From assembly GCA_029204225.1 (NCBI GenBank), contig CM055098.1, forward strand, positions 1,925,106 through 1,989,105: a DNA stretch of 64,000 nucleotides. The letters run 5' to 3'. Positions 56,641 through 64,000 of the stretch are shown piece by piece. Under the pieces are notes generated by a model. It saw only the letters and a list, made by a program, of their open reading frames with translations, searched no databases and was not told the DNA's origin. The translations under genes were made by a program, and so were the position numbers. This DNA is from Diphasiastrum complanatum. Lineage: Eukaryota; Streptophyta; Lycopodiopsida; Lycopodiales; Lycopodiaceae. Positions within the stretch are counted from its first letter, which is position 1. Each line of letters opens with the position of its first letter.

Positions 56641-58820
56641 GGTGGTTGAGCTGGTACTTTCTTGGTTCCATAACGATTTGGATCCATGTGATGTAGAACC
56701 TGTTCATCAGTTAGCTCAATCTCCTTATTATAAGTTAGAGCATGTTGCCAAGAGACTAGATCATCATCCACTAGGTTCTCAATAGGCTCCGAAGACACGG
56801 TATGCAGATGGAGATTCAGGTATATCCATGACTACAAAAGCAATCACAAACTGCATGCCTGCTATCTTTACAAGGATATCGGCAACTACACCTTTTGATT
56901 TCACACAGGATTGATCAACCAGCTTGATGGCAAATCTTGTTGGCTTCAACCCTTGTAAACCCCATTTTTCATATAAAATAGTGGAGATCAGATTGACACC
57001 CGATCGTCCATCTACCACTGCTGCATCATCCTCATATCTCTTGTGTTTGATGGGCAAAGTGATGTTGTGTTTCTCACTTTCCCATGCTACTCCGATGTGG
57101 AGGACGTTACTTGTTTCTTCATAGCCCTTACAATATATGGGCTCAGGTGCTACTGGCTCCTCATCCACTTTGGCCCATTCAGCTAGAAGGCTTTTCGCTT
57201 GTTGTGCAATCCGCAGTAGTTCTCCGAGTGGTAAACTAATATGGCTTGATAATAAAAGGGTGAGCCTTTCAGTGCGTGGTTCCTCGGGCTCCACCATGTG
57301 AAAAGGTGGTTCATGTTGGTGCAACCGATCATTTTGATCAGTGCGCAATGGTGAGCCCGCTTGCAGTTCCCATTCAACACCAATTGGAGGTTCCGTGGGA
57401 TTAACTCTTTATGCTCTTTTTCCTCCACTTGTGCCTTCTATACCCAGTGTCTTATTTTTTGGTACTGCCTTCTTTCTTCCCTCACATTCGGATATGGTGC
57501 GGACGTTGAGGGTTGGTCATCAGTGACTGATGGTGGTGGTGAGGGAGCCACTTCCTTCCTCTTCTGCGCTCGCGTAACAGTAACACAGGAGCGTGGAATT
57601 GTCGTCCTTCCGATGACATCCCTGCTGGAACTGTTGGTTGCTCTATTGCAATGAAGTTAAGAGGTGCACTGATTCTATGTTTAAATGGACAATTCTTGTA
57701 ACAGTGCCCATAACCACATTCTCGACAGAAGGATGTATATTGTCCCTTGTAGGGACATTCCACAATTTTGTGTCCTTCGCCGCATCCGTAGCAGCCGTAA
57801 TTTCTTCTACCTTGACGCTGAGTTTGAGCTACATAGGCCGCAACATATTCATTTATGGAAGGATCCATAAATGGTTCATCTGGTCCGTACCATTGCTGCT
57901 GCTCAGATTGAGGTGGCATTTGCATCTCTAGTTCCGCTGTTGTCAGGTTTACATGGGCCACTTGTTGATTGGTTGGCCCTGGTGGAGCAAGTAAGGCCAT
58001 ACACTGTGGTTGATTTGGTGCACTGTACCTTGGTGCCGCGTTGGGTGCCCCTTGATGGTAAGGATAAGAAGTCTGATGATGACTTCTCTTCTGTTGAACA
58101 ATCCAGGGGCTGAACGGGCAAATGCCATATCGTGCGATGTTGCATTGCACAGATGGCAGAATCTATGTGTCAGTCTTAGATTTTGCTTTAGGAGTGGACA
58201 CTCATTCATTGTATCATTTTGCATGCATACTAAACACCATACATTTTCTCGTCTTGGATACTGCAGCTGGTTTGGTTTCGGTTGATGTGGCGTTACTGCT
58301 ATAGCTCCCTGTAAGGCCTTCAGTTTCTAGTCAAACTGCGCCGTAAGTTGTTCCATCTGCTGTTTGTGTAATTTTGCCATTTGCTCCAACATCAATTTTG
58401 TGGATAGAGTAGATGTGGTTGATGATGATGATGCTAACGAGGGAGTAGGGGTGTGGGTGGATGTATATTCGTCGTCAGATCTCTCATCCTCTTCCTTGAT
58501 GGCATCTTCCATAGCTTCTTGCAGAGTAGCATACTGCTCCCGTCGTTTCAGTTCTCTTTTGATGCTTCATGGTAGTCCGGCTAGGAACCACATGATCACT
58601 GCATGATCGGGAGTTAGGGCTGCACTACACTCGGATTGTAAGTGTTTGACCCGCTCAATATAGTCCCTGACCCTTTCTCGTTTTCCCATTTTGACTTTGC
58701 TCAACAAGAGGAACAGGTCTTCCAGAAACTTTCTTGGCTTAAAGCGCGTAATGAGAGCCGCTTTAACTGCTTCCACCAGATCAGTGGAAAGATCTGCATC
58801 AGATCCAGCTACTGCCAAAA
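56641..58820 (-). pseudogene. gag: F gag (C-terminal part), knuckles and protease
   Basis: 58818-58567: AALITRFKPRKFLEDLFLLL, KMGKRERVRDYIERVKHLQS, IMWFLAGLP. 58512-58327: acidic/Ser-rich linker and a Gln-rich helix. 58150-57482: knuckles CYGCGEGHKIVEC and CRECGYGHCYKNC (CX2CX3HX4C). 57348-56779: RLHQHEPPFHMVEPEEP, IAQQAKSLLAEWAKV, GVAWESEKHNITLPIKHKRY, then the protease site VVDGRSGVNLISTILYEKWG (normally DGGSGVN) and MQFVIAFVVMD. Frame breaks and an apparent deletion occur after the protease. Confidence 0.85.
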
Positions 58821-58984
58821 TCTCAGGTCAATCAGTGCAAGGAGTAAAAAATTATCAAGGAAAAACCACCGTAAAAGGCCTATAATTCACTTTCGGCCGA
58901 TCAGATCGATCAGATCCTTGAGATCCAGACAACGTCCTACTGTATAAGCAAAATCCAATCACTTTGGAATCCACCATCAGATGA

Positions 58985-59370
58985 ATCTGAGATTGGGACG
59001 ACCAATAGCACGAAGGATAGCAAATCAAGCACCACACCTTCCCAGATTAGCAGCCGTGCAACAAGAGGCAAAACCAAAACTAGCAACAATGGATCCAATG
59101 GGCCAACCTGTACCTGTCGCTCCCTTGCAAGCAGAACAAAGAGCACCATGGATGGAAATACCAAAATACGACGGATCATCAAATCCCATCCGATTCCTCC
59201 AGATCTACGAGCAAGCTTGTGAAATCTACGACGAACGGACACCGTGCAGAGAAGCTGATGCTGTTTTCCATGTCCTTATTGGCAGTGGCTCAGGATTGGT
59301 TTTTCAACCTGTCAGAGGAAGTAAAATCTACCTGTTAATTCACACTGGTTCTAGAGATATAAAAATCTGA
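58985..59370 (+). pseudogene. gag: F gag N-terminal part, inverted
   Basis: On the plus strand, opposite to the rest of F: MDPMGQPVPVAPLQAEQRAP (Met at 59089), PKYDGSSNPIRFLQIYEQAC, EIYDERTPCREAD, then, one frame shifted, SLLAVAQDWFFNLSEEVKST. In K the same order (RFL-IYAESCEVYD, AVQDWYYN) is collinear with the capsid part. In F the capsid part starts on the minus strand at 58818 with ILAVAGSDADLSTDLVEAV, so a segment of about 0.5 kb has been inverted in place. Confidence 0.82.
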
Positions 59371-59628
59371 TGAGATTCTAGGCTCTTTTTCCCTCGAATA
59401 GATTGGTGTATTTTTTGGGCTTTTTTTGGCTTGTTGGTTTGGGTTTCAAGCCCTTAGAGGCTGTTCAGGGCCTCCTCTACCCTCTCACACATCCTCTGCT
59501 AGCTGTGAATAGTCCAAACACAAAAAAATACAAAAAACTAACTCTAAAAACCCAAAAATCTACCTAAAACTACTCTAAAAAAACAAAAAAATAGCTAAAA
59601 TGCATCTAAACAAAAACTAGTTACCTAT
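59371..59628 (-). other. F leader remnant
   Basis: Minus-strand sequence (AGCAGAGGATGTGTGAGAGG, CTCTAAGGGCTTGAA) matches the leader of I at 12090-12150. Only about 260 bp remain between primer site and the inverted gag piece. Confidence 0.7.
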
Positions 59629-59645
59629 CCCCGGCATCGACGCCA
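59628..59645 (-). other. Primer binding site of F, tRNA-Asp
   Basis: Coding strand TGGCGTCGATGCCGGGGA, 16 of 18 bases matching the tRNA-Asp complement, one base from the LTR end. Confidence 0.8.
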
Positions 59646-59646
59646 C

Positions 59647-60457
59647 TGTAAGGTCGTAGATCTGCGTAGTATAGCCCTCCCACCTATCAACAAGGGTTAG
59701 ATCACTGGATAGGTACCCAACTATGCGTAGATGCTAATTTTAGTTAGTTTCCTACTTCCTCCCTAACTCTATTCACCACTAACACTACTCTCCCTTAACT
59801 CTAATCCTCTACTCTAACATTCATCATGATTTGGGTGAAGGAAAGAGATAGAAAAGGAGAGGAAGAGAGAAGAGAAGAGAGAAAGAGAGAGAGATGAGAT
59901 GGAGGTTAGCTCAAATGCTCAATGTCATTGCTTATGGAAAAACCTTAACTAGCATAACCAAAAAGCATGGGAAATGAAAATAACAGGCAATCACAACAAT
60001 AGCATAAGCAAGATTGATTAGCAAATGAGGATGCTGGAGCTCTCAAAATGGTAGAGTCTCCTCCTCTCTATTAAGCATGAAAATAGTGTACAAATGGTGC
60101 CTTTTTATAAAATGGGAAAGGCCCTTGCCCCTCAATCCTATTGGCTAATATTCACATTGATCCTATCCATTCATCTTGGACCCAACTTGATCCAAGGGTC
60201 CACAAAAAGTACATTGGAAATTACAAGATTCATGTGAGTCCAAAATTGGACCCAACTCTAAAAAGTAAACTCTAAGTTTAGAATTGACTTTGGGCCTCAG
60301 TTTTATTTTGATTACAAAGGGCCCAAGTCTATTATTTTATTTACAACTTCACTTGCGTGCTCATTGGGCCATGGGCTTATACACGCAAGATGCCATGCCC
60401 TTGCAACACATTTTATTGGATGATTTTATATATTTATACTTTGTTGTACCCCCAACA
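59647..60457 (-). repeat. 5' LTR of F (LTR I family)
   Basis: 811 bp. On the minus strand it starts TGTTGGGGGTACAACAAAG and ends GATCTACGACCTTACA. It aligns with LTRs I and J. It holds a GA-rich tract (59850-59900; CT on the coding strand) and a TTTTATAAAATGG region at about 60103. Confidence 0.85.
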
Positions 60458-60974
60458 CTTCTAGAAGATTTTTATGAAGATCTCCATATAGTAGGAAAAC
60501 AGACCAAAAATGCCCAAAATGGAAAGTTTTGATCCAAGTGCCAAATTGCATGATGGTGACAAGGCATCCTCACAAGTGTGAGATTTGATGCATGATCAGT
60601 ACCTCGAGCCCCAAAAAGTGTATATATAGAGGCTTATTTGGCCATAATCAATGTGAGACACCAATCTTGGTTTTGAAAGCAATTTTGAGTGATTCTCTCC
60701 ATTTGTCTACATTTGTTTTGATTGTTTTGAGGTTCTATCAATGTGTACTTGATTTTCAGGTTGGAGTCTGTACTCAGACAGTGTTTCACATGTGTGAAAC
60801 CAGAAAGTACACCTACCTTCAATTAATGATTGTTCTTGTTAGGATTTTGTGTCTATAATTGATCTAGATTGATCTTAATCTCAAGTAGATTGATAGATCA
60901 AGTAATCTGACAACCAATCCCTCTTGAGTATCGGATTAGGATCCACTCTTGGTCCTTTTTGTAATTTTTGCACA
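60458..60974 (+). repeat. 5' LTR of copia H, 5'-truncated
   Basis: Ends GTAATTTTTGCACA directly before a tRNA-Met primer site. TATATATA at about 60621 and CACATGTGTG at 60787-60796. It has no TG start at 60458, where LTR F ends, so its U3 end is missing. It shares ACTCAGAC and the LTR end words with solo LTR N. Confidence 0.75.
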
Positions 60975-60987
60975 TGGTATCAGAGCC
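60975..60987 (+). other. Primer binding site of H, tRNA-Met
   Basis: TGGTATCAGAGCC, a perfect initiator tRNA-Met complement, directly abuts the LTR end. Confidence 0.92.
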
Positions 60988-61566
60988 AAGTACAAGAGGT
61001 TTTGTTGAAATTGATAGGGTTAATCCAAATCAGCAGTTTTTAGGAAACTAGTCAAATTTTGTGTAGCGAGTTGGATTTGATAGCTATCCTCAAACTTTTT
61101 GGTCCAAATCTTGTTGTGGGCTGTAGGAACCTTTTTCACATGTGTGAGGCCGTACAGCTCCAATTTTGATTGAGAAATTTCAAAAATTTGTAGAATTTGT
61201 TTCACATACCCAATTTGAGTGATTTTTGGTGCAAAATCAAGCATTTTCTATAGTAAATCTAATGCCTTGATGAGTTCTTGGATTAGATCAGCCAAAAAAT
61301 TAAAATTTAACCTTGAATTAGGTGCATTAATTGATCTTCTCTGATTTTTTTTGAGTGTATGTTGAGGTTGAAGAGAGAAATTGCTAAAAATCATAGATTA
61401 AGGAGTGATTTTGCAAGTTTGAGACTAGAATCTAAATTTCCATCATTCTAGATTGGTTCATGAGTGATAGGATTGAGTCTCTAAGCTTTCTAAATTGCTA
61501 GAAGACTTTAGGTTCAGATCTCTTAGAGAAACCATAAGAGTTTCTAGTGCTTTTTCACATTCAAAA

Positions 61567-61934
61567 ATGGCATCAATGGGTGATTTTTTGCTTGAAGCTA
61601 GTGAAAGACTTACATCCACTAATTATGCTACTTGGATAGTTCGAATGGAGTCCTTGCTTGTACTTCATGATCTTTATGACATAGTACTTGAGGTGGAAGT
61701 AGAACCTCAAGGAGGAGTTGAATTGGCTAAGTACAAAAAGAGATGTAGAGTTGCATTACATTGCATAAAAATGAATGTAAGTAATGAGCTTTTGAAAGAA
61801 ATCTCATCTTGTACCACATCCAAAGAGGTATGGGATTCTTTGAAAGCCATTTATGGATCCAAGAACACTTCAAGGATACTCATGCTTAGAAATCAAATCC
61901 TTCAAAGCATGAAAGGAAGTAGTGAAAGTCACGT
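61567..61934 (+). pseudogene. gag: copia H gag, N-terminal part only
   Basis: MASMGDFLLEASERLTSTNY at 61567, then ATWIVRMESLLVLHDLYDIV, IKMNVSNELLKEISSC, GSKNTSRILMLRNQILQSMK. This is the UBN2-type Gag start, open for about 122 codons. An in-frame Met further upstream (61495) is possible, but 61567 matches the Gag start of D, R and C. At about 61935 the sequence changes in mid-ORF to gypsy gag, so the 166-codon frame ending at 61992 is a chimera. Confidence 0.82.
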
Positions 61935-62590
61935 TTCTTTTGCTCAGCAAGGTCAAGATGGGAAAAAGAGAAAGGGTCAGGGACTATATTGAGTGGGTCA
62001 AACATCTACGATCCAAGTGCAGTGCAGCCCTAACTCCGATCATGCAGTGATCATGTGGTTTCTAGCGGGATTACCACATAGCATCAGGAGAGAATTGAAA
62101 TGATGGGAGTAGTATGCTACCCTACAAGAAGCTATGGAGGATGCCATCAGGAAAGAGGATGAGGGATCAGACAACAAATATCCATTCACCCATACTCGTA
62201 CTCCCTCGATAGCATCGTCATCATCAAATGCTTCAACTCTATCCGCAGAACTGTTGTTGGAACAGATGACAAAATTACACAAACAGTAGATGGAACAGCT
62301 AACGGCGCAGTTTGATCAGAAACTGAAAGCCTTACAAGGAGCTGTAGTAGCAACACCCAATCTACCAGAACAAAACCAACTGCAGTATCCTCGTCGCAAA
62401 AATGTATGGTGTTCGGTATGCCTACAAAACCATACAGTGACCGAGTGCCCAGTCATAAGCAAAATCTGAGACTGACCCATAGATTTTGCCATTTGTGCAA
62501 CGCAACATCGCACGATACGGCCTTTTGCCCATTTAACTCCCGGATTGTCCAATAGAAGAGGAGTCCTTATCAAACTTCTTATCCATACAT
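61935..62590 (+). pseudogene. gag: Gypsy gag fragment G (F family)
   Basis: Plus strand, with shifts and stops: MGKRKRVRDY-like start (LLSKVKMGKRERVRDYIEWV), IMWFLAGLPHSIRREL, EQYATLQEAMEDAIRKEDEG, Ser-rich linker, EQLTAQFDQKLKALQGAV, CSVCLQNHTVTECPV (knuckle), then degraded text to about 62590. It corresponds to F 58740-58080 in the opposite orientation. Confidence 0.8.
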
Positions 62591-62979
62591 GAAGTAGTCT
62601 AATGCTAGTAAGCAAGAAGATGAAAAATACAGAATACTAGTCTGCCTGTGTGCGAGACAATTTTGCATAGGATCTGTAGATCCACAAGTCCGCTAGTAAG
62701 CGAGACACTACTCATGGGAGAACTATATTTCTCTCATGCCAACGCACTGCATGGATTTGCATGCAGTGCTTGAAGAATCAGAGAAGAATCAATAGATGAT
62801 TTTGTAGCCATTGCGCACATATCACTCTTATCATGTTTGATCTTGAATGCAAATTATTCTACTGTTATTCGTGTGTCTCATTCACTTGTTTTTTTAATTT
62901 CGCACCTTGGTTTGATCTTGTTGAATGTTACATTAATTTGTAAACATAGATCAGCATTGCCTGACTACATTTTGGAGGA
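62591..62979. other. Unassigned stretch between gypsy gag and extra ORF copy
   Basis: No recognised gene or LTR. GCATGGATTTGCATGC at about 62751 is a short palindrome-like word. Probably degraded internal sequence of the same gypsy group. Confidence 0.4.
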
Positions 62980-64000
62980 CTGTAGGAATGATACAGTTGG
63001 CAGTGACCAACAATCATATCTAAAATCCATCCGATCGAGTTGCCATCAAGTAATTCAGACGACTACGCATCTGTTGAACAGCTTTTTGGTTGTTTCAATA
63101 TTTTGCAAGGACATAATCAAGTCCAAGCTGCTTAGTCTGATTGTGGAGTCCTTGGGATTCTCTGTCCCCACAGTCGTGCCATATGCCTGGCATGCCTTCC
63201 TCATCCACGAATTAACAATCTCCATCAAACCAAACAATCACGACCGTATTGTAGCGAGTCCCCTGCTGTGTAACTTTGCCTGTGCACTCGAGATGAGATG
63301 ACAAGAGATCACCGGAGAACCTCATTGAAGACAACGACAACGGCACTGTACAGGTCATCGGGGCCGCTACCACACAAACCCCTACAAGCATCAATGTACC
63401 GGCTGCTCCAACAAACTTAACGACGGCCTACCAAGCCTTTAGAACATTCATCCAGGATGTGGTAGCAGCCAGGGCCTCATTGGACAGCCAGGTACTCCAT
63501 TTGGCAACCAACAACACCTAGTTGGGAGCAGAAATCACAAAGCTACAGCAAGAGCTGATGATTGCTCAACAACACAAACAAGACGGGCACCGAGAAATCA
63601 CAAAGCTGCAACAAAGGAGGAAAACCTCAACCAGTATATCCAGAGCCTCTCCAAAGCATTGACAAATTCCTCCACCAATGTGCAGGAGCTTCAGTCTGAA
63701 GCGTCCCAACGACTTGCCCCCCTCCAGACGCAACTCCAGATATATGAAGCAGAAACTACGTGCCTGAGGGTGGAGGTGCAAGCCTTGCAAAGTGAAAAAC
63801 TTGCCTGGTTAGCTCAACCTACACCTGACTCAAGGCCACTATCTCAAGCAGAGATGTATCTCTTTAGGCATCAGGTGTAGGTCTACAGTCAAACTTTGAA
63901 TAGCTACCATGCGGAGTTCGACAAATACCGGGCCAACGCAACTCAAGAGCTTGCCCAAGCCAAACAAGCCCTCAAGGCTTGTCAACAATTTATGGAGAAG
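62980..64000 (+). pseudogene. Extra ORF, third copy T (runs off window end)
   Basis: 62990-63297: HLLNSFLVVSIFCKD, SKLLSLIVESLGF, YAWHAFLIHELTISIKPNNH, RIVASPLLCNFACAL, matching F 51910-51630. At about 63297 the Pro/Ser/Thr-rich part of F (roughly 230 residues) is missing and the next block starts in another frame: PENLIEDNDNGTVQVIGAAT, LTTAYQAFRTFIQDVVAARA, a stop at 63519-63521, then the duplicated phrase EITKLQQ and a Gln/Glu/Leu-rich coiled coil (ELQSEASQRLAPLQTQLQIY; CLRVEVQALQSEKLAWL; ATQELAQAKQALKACQQFM). This gives the C-terminal half that is lost in F. Frame shifts occur near 63630 and a stop near 63878. Confidence 0.75.

Larger units (their letters stand above)
50682..60457 (-). mobile_element. 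Ty3/gypsy element F with extra ORF, 3'-truncated
   Basis: Minus strand: 5' LTR (60457-59647), tRNA-Asp primer site, short leader, gag whose N-terminal part is inverted (58985-59370 on the plus strand), knuckles, protease, RT-RNase H, integrase (to about 53410), a 1.1-kb spacer with TATA, and an extra sense ORF (52283-50682) cut by D2. It is the most complete gypsy element of the window but has many stops. No 3' LTR is present. Confidence 0.8.

Overview
This window is plant nuclear DNA made almost entirely of LTR retrotransposons, most of them broken and many nested in one another. I see no host protein gene, rRNA, tRNA or CRISPR array. The plant assignment rests on the element types: Ty1/copia and Ty3/gypsy elements with primer sites for plant initiator tRNA-Met (TGGTATCAGAGC) and tRNA-Asp (TGGCGCCGTTGCCGGGGA). 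I cannot name the species. Element labels below (P1, A, I, J, K, R, S, B, C, D, E2, Q, O, M, N, D2, F, H, G, T) are mine.

Layout. 1-10212: gypsy element P1 (minus), cut in its gag by element A (plus, 2196-8299; LTRs 2196-2954 and 7493-8299; target duplication CATCA/CATCC). A is itself cut by a solo LTR (6109-6717). 10213-17795: fragments of tRNA-Asp-primed gypsy elements (leader piece; LTR I plus; LTR J minus with 3' internal end; LTR K plus with gag). 17800-23004: gypsy S (minus), cut by copia R (18058-21208), which was then deleted at its 3' end. 23005-25690: B, a minus-strand relative of A inserted in the S integrase. 25691-28845: unassigned DNA with a 1-kb purine-rich tract. 28846-36702: copia C (plus), cut by D (29547-35117, minus). 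36703-41225: copia E2 (minus). 41226-44192: gypsy gag-protease piece Q, LTR O and a gypsy LTR piece. 44193-47868: copia M (plus) with solo LTR N. 47869-50681: D2 (minus). 50682-60457: gypsy F (minus; 5' LTR, gag, protease, RT, RNase H, integrase, spacer with TATA, extra ORF). 60458-62590: copia H joined to gypsy gag G. 62980-64000: third copy (T) of the extra ORF, running off the end.

The most notable element is D. Its two 647-bp LTRs look identical by eye, it has a perfect 5-bp target duplication (GTGGC), a tRNA-Met primer site, a polypurine tract and one uninterrupted 1030-codon ORF. The ORF starts with a copia Gag (UBN2-like region and a CCHC knuckle) and continues for about 760 residues of protein I do not recognise, with no protease, integrase or RT motifs. 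D2 carries a decayed copy of the same novel region but has the LTR of the pol-bearing family seen in R and C. This suggests a Gag-only copia group that depends on autonomous partners.

The second notable system is the F/S/T gypsy group. In two copies pol is followed by a ~1-kb spacer with a TATA box and then a sense-strand ORF of about 533 codons (conserved N-terminal half, Pro/Ser/Thr-rich middle, coiled-coil C-terminus in T). A third strand is A/B, gag-only gypsy elements with tRNA-Asp priming, several CX2CX3HX4C knuckles, a 152-bp tandem array in the leader and a conserved non-polypurine motif before the 3' LTR. Everything apart from D carries stops, frameshifts, deletions or inversions.
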